Assembly: GCA_028698335.1 (NCBI GenBank)
Contig: JAQVDP010000005.1
Span: 124,001-188,000, forward strand
Direction: 5' to 3'
Origin: Nevskiales bacterium
GTDB lineage: Bacteria > Pseudomonadota > Gammaproteobacteria > Nevskiales > Nevskiaceae
Length of the DNA: 64,000 nt
The notes beneath the pieces were generated by a model, which was not told the DNA's origin, did not search any database, and worked only from the letters and a program-made list of their open reading frames with translations. This document shows, piece by piece, positions 10,096 to 19,261 of this stretch. Numbering within the stretch: position 1 is the first letter of the stretch; each line of letters starts with the position of its first letter. The translations under genes and the position numbers were made by a program.

Positions 10096-10602
10096 TCAGG
10101 GCGCCGTGCTGCGCCGCAGTCGGGACACCAGCGGCGTGGCCGCGTCGAGCGGCTGGTAGGCCAGGTCGAAGGCGCGATGCGCGTCGAGGCAGCGCTGCGG
10201 ATCCTGATCGGCCCGCAGCGCGAAGCTGTCGAAGCCGCAGCGCATCATCGATTGCAGCTGATCGAGCACGACGGCGTCGCCCGAGGCGCGCAGCTCGCCG
10301 TGGTATCCGCGCCGCCGCAGCAGACGCGCCTGGCTGTAGGCGCGACCGTCGGCGAAGCCCGGAAAGCACAGAACCAGCAGCGGCCGTTCGAGGACGCCGT
10401 GCTCCAGCGACTCGATGTCCGCGGTATTCGGCAGGGCGACGCCCACCTGCAGGTCGTTGCGGTTCAGCGCGTCGGCCTCGGCCCGCCAGCGATCCAGGCC
10501 CACGACGATGCGTCCGCGACCGGGAATCGGGTCGGCGTCATCCGGCCACTGATAGTCGTCGGCTTCGATGCGGCCGTTGCGGATCAGGGTCGCGGCGCTC
10601 AT
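10096..10602 (-). CDS. DUF934 protein, sulfite-reductase partner
   Basis: 168-residue protein of the DUF934 family, which in many proteobacteria is encoded directly after a cysI-type sulfite reductase. Its biochemical role is not settled. Features: N-terminal acidic stretch, IVVGLDRWRAEADAL, VGVALPNTADIESL, LLVLCFPGFADGRAYSQARLLR, and MMRCGFDSFALR. The start overlaps the upstream sulfite reductase stop (ATGA), a sign of translational coupling. No signal peptide or membrane segment. Confidence 0.85.
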   Translation of the reverse strand: MSAATLIRNGRIEADDYQWPDDADPIPGRGRIVVGLDRWRAEADALNRNDLQVGVALPNTADIESLEHGVLERPLLVLCFPGFADGRAYSQARLLRRRGYHGELRASGDAVVLDQLQSMMRCGFDSFALRADQDPQRCLDAHRAFDLAYQPLDAATPLVSRLRRSTAP

Positions 10603-12278
10603 GCGGCGACCTCGGTCGGATACAGATGGGCCTTGAACGGCGCCATGCCGATGCGCCGGTAGCACGCGAGGAAGGATTCGTCCTCGTCGCGGCGCTGTTC
10701 CAGATAGACCTCGACGATGCGCTGCACGGCGTCGGCGATCTCGTCGCGGCTGAACGACGGCCCGGTGCGGTCGCCGAGCGTGGCATCGTTCTCGGCGCTG
10801 CCGCCGAGCGTGACCTGGTACCACTCCTCGCCCTTCTTGTCGACGCCGAGGATGCCGATGTGGCCGACGGTGTGGTGTCCGCAGCCGTTCATGCAGCCGG
10901 ACATCTTCAGCTTGATCTCGCCGATGTCGTAGAGATGGTCGAGCGAATCGAAGCGGTCGTTGATGTCCTGGGCGACGCCGATCGAGCCGGCATTGGCCAG
11001 CGCGCAGAAGTCGAGCCCCGGGCAGCAGATCATGTCGGTCAGCAGGCCGATGTTCGGGGTCGCCAGGCCGATCTCGCGCAGCGCGCTCCACACCGCATGC
11101 ACGTCTTCCTGGGCGACGTCGGCCAGGACCAGATTCTGATCGTGGGTCGCGCGCAGTTCGCCGAAGCTGTAGCGGTCCGCCAGTTCGGCGACGCGGTCCA
11201 TCTGCTCGGCGGTGATGTCGCCGGGTGCGATGCCGGGCCCCTTGAGCGAGACGAACACGATCTTGTAGCCGGGCACGCGGTGTTCGCGGACGTTGCGCCT
11301 GGCGAAGGCGGCGAAGGCGCTGTCGCCGGCGATCGCCGATTCGTAGCGGCGGTCGGCGGCGGCTTCCGTGCGATAGGCCGGTGCGTCGAAGTGAGTGGCC
11401 ATGCGCTGCAGGTCGGCGTCGCCGAAGTCGAGGGCGGCGCCGTCGGCGGTGGCGCGGACCTGCGCCCATTCGGCTTCGACGAGTTCGGCGAAGCGCTGCG
11501 GGCCGAGATCCTTGACCAGGATCTTGATCCGCGCGCGGTGCATGTTGTCGCGGCGGCCGAGACGGTTGTACACGCGCAGCACCGCGTCGAGGTAGGAGAG
11601 CAACTGCGCCTGCGGCAGGAATTCGCGGATCGCATGGCCGATCATCGGCATGCGCCCGAGACCGCCGCCGACGTAGATCGTGTAGCCGAGTTCACCGGCT
11701 GCGTTGCGCACGATGTGCACGCCGATGTCGTGCACGCGTGTCGCCGCACGGTCTGTGGTCGACGACGAGAACGCGATCTTGAACTTGCGCGGCAGCCAGT
11801 TGAATTCCGGATGGAAGGTCGCCCACTGCCGCGTCAGCTCGCAGTACGGACGCGGGTCGACCAGTTCGTCGGCGGCGACGCCGGCGAGATGGTCGGCGGT
11901 GATGTTGCGGATGCAGTTGCCGGAGGTCTGGATCGCGTGCATCTGCACCGAGGCGAGGTCGGCGAGGATGTCCGGCACGTCCTCCAGGCGCGGCCAGTTG
12001 AACTGCATGTTCTGGCGCGTGGTGAAGTGGCCATAGCCCTTGTCATAGGTGCGCGCGATATGGGCGAGCATGCGCAGCTGGCGGCTCGCCAGCAGGCCGT
12101 ACGGGATCGCGATACGCAGCATCGGCGCGAAGCGCTGGATGTACAGGCCGTTGCGCAGGCGCAGTGCCCGGTATTCCTCCTCGGGCAGCTGGCCGTCGAG
12201 AAAGCGGCGCGTCTGGTCGCGGAACTGGGCGACGCGCTGGTCGACGAGGCGCTGGTCGTATTGGTCGTACTGGTACAT
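10599..12278 (-). CDS. cysI: Sulfite reductase hemoprotein subunit (CysI-type)
   Basis: 559-residue siroheme/[4Fe-4S] enzyme of assimilatory sulfur metabolism, reducing sulfite to sulfide. Cluster and siroheme ligands are seen as C-x5-C (CPGLDFC) and, further on, C-x3-C in SGCMNGCGHH. The N-terminal half has the duplicated ferredoxin-like parachute domain (GLLASRQLRMLAHIARTYDK, HFTTRQNMQFNW, TSGNCIRNIT). No cysJ flavoprotein is adjacent, so the electron donor must be elsewhere (a ferredoxin, or cysJ at another locus). Nitrite reductases share this fold; the DUF934 partner and nearby cysB and cysG support sulfite as substrate. Confidence 0.9.
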   Translation of the reverse strand: MYQYDQYDQRLVDQRVAQFRDQTRRFLDGQLPEEEYRALRLRNGLYIQRFAPMLRIAIPYGLLASRQLRMLAHIARTYDKGYGHFTTRQNMQFNWPRLEDVPDILADLASVQMHAIQTSGNCIRNITADHLAGVAADELVDPRPYCELTRQWATFHPEFNWLPRKFKIAFSSSTTDRAATRVHDIGVHIVRNAAGELGYTIYVGGGLGRMPMIGHAIREFLPQAQLLSYLDAVLRVYNRLGRRDNMHRARIKILVKDLGPQRFAELVEAEWAQVRATADGAALDFGDADLQRMATHFDAPAYRTEAAADRRYESAIAGDSAFAAFARRNVREHRVPGYKIVFVSLKGPGIAPGDITAEQMDRVAELADRYSFGELRATHDQNLVLADVAQEDVHAVWSALREIGLATPNIGLLTDMICCPGLDFCALANAGSIGVAQDINDRFDSLDHLYDIGEIKLKMSGCMNGCGHHTVGHIGILGVDKKGEEWYQVTLGGSAENDATLGDRTGPSFSRDEIADAVQRIVEVYLEQRRDEDESFLACYRRIGMAPFKAHLYPTEVAA

Positions 12279-12360
12279 GGCGAAACGTCCTGAGGGGCGC
12301 GCAGGTTAGCAGCGCGATCCGCGTCTCCACAGCGGTGTGGCGACCTATCCTCAGAACGAA

Positions 12361-12368
12361 CGGTTATT
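12361..12368. promoter_or_regulatory. Possible CysB-type half site upstream of cysI
   Basis: The GGTTATTA stretch lies about 85 bases before the cysI start, in the gap after the CysB-like gene. It shares GTTATT with the palindrome at 13407-13427. A single weak motif, so tentative. Confidence 0.25.
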
Positions 12369-12409
12369 AGCCCTGCGGGTGATGCCGCGCGGTCGCGGCG
12401 CAGGGCGGG

Positions 12410-13438
<1,029 letters not shown>

Positions 13439-13543
13439 TTATTCCCGTTGGCCCGGAATCTGCATCCCCGGAGCTGCGGACGCTGCCTGCGTCCGCGCGC
13501 CCGTGTTCGACGCCGCCGGGCGATCCACTATGCTGAGCAGACG

Positions 13544-14926
13544 ATGCACGATTCGAACTGGCCCTATTTCCCCGCGTTTCTGCGCCTCGACGGTTGCCGC
13601 GTGCTGCTGGTCGGTGGCGGCGAGATCGCCGCGCGCAAGCTGCGCCTGCTCGGCCGGACTGCGGCACGGATCGATATCGTCGCCGCAACCCTCAACGACG
13701 AGGTGGCCGAGGCCTGCACCGGCGGCCGCGCGACGCACCTGGCGACGCGGTTCAGCGCGACGCAGGTCAGCGGGTGCCGGCTGGTGGTGGCAGCGACCGA
13801 CGACCGCGAACTGAACCTTGGTGTTGCGGCCGCGGCCGATGCCGCCGGGGTCCCGGTCAACGTCGTCGACGACGTCGCGGCGAGCACTTTCATCACGCCG
13901 TCGGTCGTCGACCGTTCGCCGCTGCTGATCGCGATCTCGACCGGCGGCGCCGCGCCGGTGCTGGCACGACGCCTGCGCGAGCGTCTCGAAGCCCTGGTGC
14001 CGGCCGCCTACGGCCGTCTCGCCGGCTTCATGCATCGCTGGCGTCAGCCCGTCCTGGATCAGGTCGAGACGCCGGCGCGGCGCGGTCTGTGGGAGCGGAT
14101 GCTCGACGGCCCGACGGCACAGCGCGTGCTCGAGGGCGACGAGGCCGGTGCGGACCGGATGATGGAGGCGCTGATCGACGGCCAGTCGGTGGCCGGCGAG
14201 GTCTATCTGGTCGGCGCCGGGCCGGGCGATCCGGATCTGCTGACGTTCAAGGCGCTGCGGCTGATGCAGCAGTGCGACGTGGTGCTGCACGATCGACTGA
14301 TCTCGCCGCGCGTCATGGAGCTGGTCCGGCGCGATGCGCGGCGGATCTTCGTCGGCAAGGCGCGGAGCCGGCACGCGGTGCCTCAGGATGAGATCAACGC
14401 CGAGCTGGTGCGGCTGGCCAGGTCGGGGCTCAAGGTGCTGCGCCTCAAGGGTGGGGATCCGTTCATCTTCGGGCGCGGCGGCGAGGAGATCCAGTCGTTG
14501 ATGGCGGAGGGCATTCCGTTCCAGGTCGTGCCCGGGATCACCGCCGCCAGCGGCTGTTCGAGCTATGCCGGCATCCCCTTGACCCATCGCGACTACGCGC
14601 AGTCGGTGATCTTCGTCACCGGTCACGCGCGCAAGGACGGCGAACTCAAGCTGCACTGGGATCAGCTCGCGCGCCCCGGCCAGACCGTCGTGGTGTACAT
14701 GGGACTGCACAGCCTGCCGCAGTTGTGCGCGGCGCTGATCGAGCACGGCCTGAGTCCGGAGTGGCCGGCGGCGATGATCGAGGAGGGCACCTCGCCGGAC
14801 CAGCGCGTGGTTACCGGCACGCTCGCCGATCTGCCGCAGCGGGTCGAGGCGGCCGCTTTTGCCGGTGCCAGCCTGCTGATCGTGGGCGAGGTGGTGCAGT
14901 TGCGCGGCCAGCTGGCCTGGAAGTAG
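13544..14926 (+). CDS. cysG: Siroheme synthase CysG (bifunctional/trifunctional)
   Basis: 460 residues, close to E. coli CysG (457). The N-terminal part is the NAD-dependent precorrin-2 dehydrogenase/ferrochelatase (VLLVGGGEIAARKLRLL near residue 15; NVVDDVAASTFITPSVVDRS). The C-terminal part is the SAM uroporphyrinogen-III methyltransferase (VYLVGAGPGDPDLLTFKALR at about 217; LKGGDPFIFGRGGEE; VVPGITAASG). It makes siroheme for the neighbouring sulfite reductase. The start at 13544 aligns with the family N-terminus (MHDSNWPYFPAFLRL). An upstream in-frame extension to 13448 is Arg-rich and lies over the control region, so it was rejected. Confidence 0.95.
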   Translation: MHDSNWPYFPAFLRLDGCRVLLVGGGEIAARKLRLLGRTAARIDIVAATLNDEVAEACTGGRATHLATRFSATQVSGCRLVVAATDDRELNLGVAAAADAAGVPVNVVDDVAASTFITPSVVDRSPLLIAISTGGAAPVLARRLRERLEALVPAAYGRLAGFMHRWRQPVLDQVETPARRGLWERMLDGPTAQRVLEGDEAGADRMMEALIDGQSVAGEVYLVGAGPGDPDLLTFKALRLMQQCDVVLHDRLISPRVMELVRRDARRIFVGKARSRHAVPQDEINAELVRLARSGLKVLRLKGGDPFIFGRGGEEIQSLMAEGIPFQVVPGITAASGCSSYAGIPLTHRDYAQSVIFVTGHARKDGELKLHWDQLARPGQTVVVYMGLHSLPQLCAALIEHGLSPEWPAAMIEEGTSPDQRVVTGTLADLPQRVEAAAFAGASLLIVGEVVQLRGQLAWK

Positions 14927-14936
14927 ATGCGCGGCG

Positions 14937-14998
14937 TGTAAAGCGAGCTTGACATCCGGGATCGGTTGTCGGCAGTATCGTGTCAAGCTTACTTTACA
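14937..14998. promoter_or_regulatory. Promoter flanked by 18-bp inverted operator arms
   Basis: Left arm TGTAAAGCGAGCTTGACA (14937-14954) and right arm TGTCAAGCTTACTTTACA (14981-14998) are inverted copies with 2 mismatches in 18. The left arm ends in a perfect -35 TTGACA (14949-14954). An 18-base spacer then leads to CAGTAT (14973-14978) as -10. So both arms overlap or border RNA polymerase contacts, as expected for a repressor site. The XRE regulator at 15384 is the natural candidate to bind it. Confidence 0.78.
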
Positions 14999-15006
14999 GG
15001 CACGAC

Positions 15007-15387
15007 ATGTACGACCGTCGCTACTGGCGTGAATTCGCCGTCTGGTTCGTCGCCTACGTCGCCCTGATGCTGGGGGCGGCAAGGATTCTCAAGGGCTTGC
15101 CGGATGACAGTCCCTGGCGTGTCGCCCTGGTGCTGCCGGTCCTGCTGGTGTTGCTGGCGGCCATCTGGATCGAGCTACGGATGGTGCGTCGATTCGACGA
15201 GATGCAGCGCATGATCTACCTCGAAGCGACCTTTGCGTCCTCGCTGCTGGCGATGCTGGTGACGGCATCCGGCTGGCTGTTCGAGGAGATGGCAGGCGCT
15301 CCGCGTATTTCGCCGCTATGGGTGATGGCCGCGCTCGGCGGCGGGTTCCTGCTGGGCTATCTCAACGCGCGTCGCCGCTACGCATGA
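15007..15387 (+). CDS. Small four-helix membrane protein, partner of XRE regulator
   Basis: 126-residue integral membrane protein of unknown function. Four hydrophobic segments can be seen at about residues 6-25 (WREFAVWFVAYVALMLGAA), 37-54, 73-92 and 101-117, with a charged loop (RMVRRFDEMQRM) between the second and third. Start chosen at the ATG 15007; an in-frame GTG at 14980 lies inside the operator arm. The stop overlaps the XRE gene by ATGA, so they are coexpressed. No family I can name with certainty. Confidence 0.8.
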   Translation: MYDRRYWREFAVWFVAYVALMLGAARILKGLPDDSPWRVALVLPVLLVLLAAIWIELRMVRRFDEMQRMIYLEATFASSLLAMLVTASGWLFEEMAGAPRISPLWVMAALGGGFLLGYLNARRRYA

Positions 15388-15581
15388 AGAACTGCGTGCG
15401 CGAGCGCCGCCAGCAGCGCGGCTGGACCCAGCAGGATCTTGCCCGCCTGCTTGGCGTATCGCGGCAGACGGTCAATGCCATCGAGAACGGCAAGTACGAC
15501 CCGAGCCTGCCGCTGGCATTCCAGTTGGGCGCCTTGTTCGAATGCCGGATCGAGGATCTGTTCGATCCGCGCTCGGCCTGA
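15384..15581 (+). CDS. XRE-family (Cro/CI-type) small transcriptional regulator
   Basis: 65 residues, almost entirely one HTH domain: RERRQQRGWTQQDLARLLGV, then SRQTVNAIENGKYDPSL and the helical end LAFQLGALFECRIEDLFD. This is the YozG/YgzD-like short XRE type. Translationally coupled to the membrane gene (ATGA overlap). Likely represses its own promoter through the inverted arms at 14937-14998; that is inference from layout and needs binding data. Confidence 0.9.
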   Translation: MKNCVRERRQQRGWTQQDLARLLGVSRQTVNAIENGKYDPSLPLAFQLGALFECRIEDLFDPRSA

Positions 15582-15614
15582 AATCCTCTTCGTACCGAGT
15601 TCCGGGAGGCACAA

Positions 15615-15824
15615 ATGAGTCAGACGGTATTCGCGGTGCTGATCGTCGTCGCGCTGTTGTCGGCGAACTTTACCCGCCTGTTGTTCGAGCGCCTGTGGCC
15701 GCTCGTCGAGCACGCGATCCGCCGGCATCTGGACGCGGCACGCCGCGACGGGATCACGCGCGAGGCCGTCGAGACGCTGGTGCAACGCATCGAGCGGCTC
15801 GAAGACGATCACGGGAGGCGTTGA
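15615..15824 (+). CDS. Small single-span membrane protein, unknown
   Basis: 69 residues: an N-terminal transmembrane helix (TVFAVLIVVALLSANFTRLL, residues 4-23) followed by a charged helical tail with heptad-like spacing (AIRRHLDAARRDGITREAVE, then TLVQRIERLEDD), possibly a short coiled coil. A strong ribosome site (GGGAGG, 8 bases upstream) supports it as real. It ends one base before the next gene, so it probably forms an operon with the exported hydrolase. No family recognised. Confidence 0.68.
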   Translation: MSQTVFAVLIVVALLSANFTRLLFERLWPLVEHAIRRHLDAARRDGITREAVETLVQRIERLEDDHGRR

Positions 15825-15825
15825 G

Positions 15826-17319
15826 ATGGGATCGGCGGCCAGGCCGCTCGCGGCGTTCGGCGCGCTGCTGCTGGGGATGACGGCGCAGCCGGGGCTGGCC
15901 GTGACTCCGACGCCGCCGGGCGCCGCGTTGCCGGCGCCGGTCTTCGAGCCCTGCGATCTGTTCGATCGCAACCGGGTCGTGCGGGTCGAGGCCGAGTGTG
16001 CGAGCTACTCGGTGCCGGAGAATCCCGACGATCCGCAGGGACGCAGGATCTCGCTGCGGCTGGCCCGCATTCCGGCGCGGCTGCCGGAGCCGGCCGCCGA
16101 TCCGATCGTCCTGCTCGCCGGCGGCCCGGGGCAGGCGGCGATCGACGCCTACGTCGGTTCGCGGGCGGCGCTGCACCCCGGCAATCGCGATCGCGACATC
16201 CTGCTCGTCGACCAGCGCGGCACCGGCGGGTCGAACCGGCTGGCCTGCCCGTGGCCGGAGGACGCCGAATCGGGGCAGAGCGATGCCGAGGACTGGCGCC
16301 AGGCCGCGCGCGACTGCCTCGAGGCGATCGGCGACCGCGCCGATCCGCGTTACTACACGACCTCCGATTACATCCGTGATCTGGAAACGGTGCGCGCCGC
16401 GCTCGGCATCGACCGCGTCAACCTGATCGGCGGTTCCTACGGTACGCGGGTGGCGCTCGAATACCTGCGGCGCCACCCGCAGGTGGTGCGCAGCGTGGTG
16501 CTGGATTCGCCGGTGCCGCCGGAGCTGCCGCTGGTGCAGGATCATGCGGTCAACCTCGACGCGGCGCTGGCGGCGATCTTCGCGCGCTGCGCCACGGATG
16601 CGGCCTGCGCGGAGCGTTACGGCGATCCGCTGCAGCTGCTGGCACGGCTGCGGGCGCGCCTGCAAGGCGAAGCGGTTGCGGTGCGCTATCGCGACGCCCG
16701 CGATTTCAGCGAGCAGGAGGGGCTGCTGAGCCGCGACGTGCTGGCGACGATCGTCCGCTTCTATGCGTATCAGCCGGAGTCGATGACGCTGCTGCCACTG
16801 CTGCTGGCGCAGACCGCCGCCGGCAACGCCGCGCCGCTGCTGGCGCAGTTCCACGCGCTGGTGCGGGATGTCGGCGACCAGCTCGCGCACGGCATGGAGC
16901 TGTCGGTGCTGTGCGCCGAGGACGCGCCGTTCCTGCGGCCCCGGGCCGACGACGCCGATACCGTGCTCGGACCGGCGCTGGCCGAGGCAGTGCGGGCACA
17001 ATGCGAGATCTGGCCGCGCGGCGCGATGCCGCCGGACTTCAAGCAACCGGTCGAGTCCGATGCGCCGGTGCTGATCCTGTCCGGCGAATTCGATCCGGTG
17101 ACGCCACCCCGCTACGGCACGCAGATCGCGCGGACGCTGAGCCGCAGCCGGCATCTGGTGGCGCCGGGGCAGGGGCATTCGGTGATGGGACGAGGCTGTT
17201 TTCCCGAGCTGATCGGCCAGTTCTATGAGGGGCTCGATCCTGCCGGTCTCGACGCCGGGTGCGTCGACGCGCTCGGGGCGATGCCGTTCTTCCTCGACTA
17301 CAACGGATTCGCACCATGA
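15826..17319 (+). CDS. Exported alpha/beta hydrolase, TAP-type peptidase family
   Basis: 497 residues. Signal peptide at the N-terminus (PLAAFGALLLGMTAQPGLA). The alpha/beta hydrolase fold is shown by LLAGGPGQAAID (oxyanion-side HGGP-like), DQRGTGGSNRL, nucleophile elbow GGSYGTRVALEY (Ser at about residue 205), the acid in LSGEFDPVTPPRYG and catalytic His in APGQGHSVM. This order matches the tripeptidyl-aminopeptidase/proline iminopeptidase-like exported hydrolases. Probably releases short peptides in the periplasm. Its stop overlaps the next gene start (ATGA), linking it to the ABC exporter genes. Confidence 0.88.
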   Translation: MGSAARPLAAFGALLLGMTAQPGLAVTPTPPGAALPAPVFEPCDLFDRNRVVRVEAECASYSVPENPDDPQGRRISLRLARIPARLPEPAADPIVLLAGGPGQAAIDAYVGSRAALHPGNRDRDILLVDQRGTGGSNRLACPWPEDAESGQSDAEDWRQAARDCLEAIGDRADPRYYTTSDYIRDLETVRAALGIDRVNLIGGSYGTRVALEYLRRHPQVVRSVVLDSPVPPELPLVQDHAVNLDAALAAIFARCATDAACAERYGDPLQLLARLRARLQGEAVAVRYRDARDFSEQEGLLSRDVLATIVRFYAYQPESMTLLPLLLAQTAAGNAAPLLAQFHALVRDVGDQLAHGMELSVLCAEDAPFLRPRADDADTVLGPALAEAVRAQCEIWPRGAMPPDFKQPVESDAPVLILSGEFDPVTPPRYGTQIARTLSRSRHLVAPGQGHSVMGRGCFPELIGQFYEGLDPAGLDAGCVDALGAMPFFLDYNGFAP

Positions 17320-18050
17320 TCGTCGCGCAGGATCTGCATCGCAGTTTCGGTGCCGTAAAGGCTGTCGACGGCGTGTCGTTCAGCGCCGCGGACGGACAGA
17401 TCACCGGCCTGCTCGGTCCCAACGGCGCCGGCAAGACCACGACGCTGCGCATGCTCTACACGCTGCTGCGGCCCGACCGCGGCCGGATCCTCGTCGATGG
17501 CGTCGATGCGGTGGCCGAGCCGCTGGCCGTGCGCCGCCGGCTCGGTGTGCTGCCCGATGCGCGCGGGCTGTACAAGCGTTTCACCGCGCGCGAGAACATC
17601 GAGTACTTCGGGCGCATGCACGGCATGGACGAGTCCACGCTGCGGCGCCGGGTCGACGCGCTGATCGAGCGTCTCGACATGCGTGACATCGCGTCGCGCC
17701 GCGCCGAGGGCTTCTCGCAGGGACAGCGGGTCAAGACCGCGATCGCCCGCGCGCTGGTGCACGACCCGCGTACGATCCTGCTCGACGAGCCGACCAACGG
17801 GCTCGACGTCATGGCGACCCGCAGTCTGCGCCGCTATCTGGCCGAGCTGCGCGACGAGGGCCGCTGCGTGGTGCTGTCGAGCCACATCATGCAGGAGGTC
17901 GCCGCACTGTGTGATCGCATCGTCGTGATCGCGCACGGACGCGTGGTGGCCAGCGGCACCGCCGCGGAGCTGTTGCGCCAGACCGGCGCGGAGACACTGG
18001 AGGATGCTTTCGTGCACGTCATCGGTTCGGGTGAGGGGCTGCTCGCATGA
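17316..18050 (+). CDS. ABC transporter ATP-binding protein, NatA-type
   Basis: 244-residue ATPase. Walker A GPNGAGKTTTLRML (about residue 35), Q-loop region VLPDARGLYKRFTARENIEY, signature FSQGQRVKTAIARAL, Walker B TILLDEPTNGLDV, and H-loop VVLSSHIMQEV are all intact. The start at 17316 overlaps the hydrolase stop; a longer in-frame reading from 17259 lies wholly inside the hydrolase gene. With the following permease it forms a two-gene exporter resembling the NatAB sodium/drug extruders. The exported substrate is unknown. Confidence 0.9.
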   Translation: MIVAQDLHRSFGAVKAVDGVSFSAADGQITGLLGPNGAGKTTTLRMLYTLLRPDRGRILVDGVDAVAEPLAVRRRLGVLPDARGLYKRFTARENIEYFGRMHGMDESTLRRRVDALIERLDMRDIASRRAEGFSQGQRVKTAIARALVHDPRTILLDEPTNGLDVMATRSLRRYLAELRDEGRCVVLSSHIMQEVAALCDRIVVIAHGRVVASGTAAELLRQTGAETLEDAFVHVIGSGEGLLA

Positions 18051-19222
18051 AGCCCTGGATCACGGTTTACCTGAAGGAAGTGCGCGAGAACGCGCGGGAC
18101 CGGCGGACGCTGGCGTCGGCGTTGCTGTACGGGCCGCTGATCGGCCCGATTCTGTTCGCGCTGATGCTCAGCTTCATGATCGGCCAGCAGCGCGAGCGCG
18201 CCGCCGAGCCGATCGAGCTGCCGGTGCTGGGCGCCGAGCATGCACCGAATCTGGTGCGCTATCTGCGGCAGCAGGGTGTCCGCGTGCAGGACCCGCCGGG
18301 CGATGCCGAGGCGGCTGTGCGCGAGCAGCGGCACGACATCGTGTTGAAGATCCCGGAGGACTACCCGCAGCGCTGGCGCGACGGGCGTCCGGCCGCGGTC
18401 GAGCTGGTGTTCGATGCCAGCCGCGCGCAGACGCGAACCGTCGTCGAGCGCACCCGTGCGCTGCTGATGCAGTTCAGTCAGACCGTGGCCGCGCTGAGGC
18501 TGCAGGCCCGCGGCATCACGCCCGACCTGTCGATGCCGGTGGCGGTGGTCGATCGCGATGTTTCCACCGAGCAGAGCCGCACCGGCATGCTGATGTCGAT
18601 GATGCCGTACCTGCTGATCCTTTCGGCGTTCGTCGGCGGCATGTATCTGGCGATCGACACCACGTCCGGCGAGCGCGAGCGCCAGTCCCTGGAGCCGCTG
18701 CTGATCACGCCGGTGGCGCGCTGGCAGATCATGAGCGGCAAGCTGCTCGCGACCGCGACCTACGCCGCCGCATCGCTGCTGATCTGCGTGGCCGCCTTCG
18801 TCGTCAGCTTCGGCATGATTCCGGCGGAGCGGGTCGGCTCGGCCCTGCAACTGCCGCTGTCGAGCGCGTTGCTGATCGGCGTCGTGGTGCTGCCGATCGC
18901 GCTGCTGGCGGCCGCGACCCAGACCGTGGTGGCGGCGATGGCCAAGTCGTTCCGGGAGGCGCAGACCTATCTGCAGTTCCTGATCATCCTGCCGGCGGTG
19001 CCGAGCCTGATCCTGGTCGTGCACCCGATGAAGCCGGAGCTGTGGATGTATTGGCTGCCGCTGTTCGGACAGAGCGCGCTGATCACCGATCTGGTCCGCG
19101 GACACGCGATCGCGGCGGGCGCGCTGCTGGGCTGCAGCCTCAGCACCGTGCTGACGGCGGCGCTGTTCGCGCTGCTGGCGATCCGGCTCTACCGCAGCGA
19201 GCGTCTCGCGATCTCCGGCTGA
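18047..19222 (+). CDS. ABC-2 type permease, NatB-type
   Basis: 391-residue inner-membrane permease with the ABC-2/NatB plan. First helix at residues 22-45 (TLASALLYGPLIGPILFALM), then a large extracytoplasmic domain (about residues 50-170), then five more helices from about residue 180 (MMPYLLILSAFVGGMYLAI) to the C-terminus. The motif ERERQSLEPLLITPV is the conserved coupling segment of this family. Starts inside the natA stop (ATGA). Convergent with dxs, with a GC hairpin in between. Confidence 0.88.
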   Translation: MKPWITVYLKEVRENARDRRTLASALLYGPLIGPILFALMLSFMIGQQRERAAEPIELPVLGAEHAPNLVRYLRQQGVRVQDPPGDAEAAVREQRHDIVLKIPEDYPQRWRDGRPAAVELVFDASRAQTRTVVERTRALLMQFSQTVAALRLQARGITPDLSMPVAVVDRDVSTEQSRTGMLMSMMPYLLILSAFVGGMYLAIDTTSGERERQSLEPLLITPVARWQIMSGKLLATATYAAASLLICVAAFVVSFGMIPAERVGSALQLPLSSALLIGVVVLPIALLAAATQTVVAAMAKSFREAQTYLQFLIILPAVPSLILVVHPMKPELWMYWLPLFGQSALITDLVRGHAIAAGALLGCSLSTVLTAALFALLAIRLYRSERLAISG

Positions 19223-19228
19223 GCGCAG

Positions 19229-19250
19229 GCCCGGGCCGTTGCGCCCGGGC
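19229..19250. terminator. GC hairpin between convergent natB-type gene and dxs
   Basis: GCCCGGGC (19229-19236) and GCCCGGGC (19243-19250) form an 8-bp stem with a 6-base loop in the 39-base gap between two converging genes. There is no T tract on either strand, so intrinsic termination is uncertain. Confidence 0.4.
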
Positions 19251-19261
19251 GCAGTGCTCCA

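Noticed and set aside
10603..11469. Upstream extension of the DUF934 frame
   Set aside because: Lies inside cysI in another frame and is Arg-rich; the ATG overlapping the cysI stop is the natural start.
19223..19261. Strong intrinsic terminator between natB-type gene and dxs
   Set aside because: The GC hairpin is clear but lacks a T tract on either side; kept only as a low-confidence feature.
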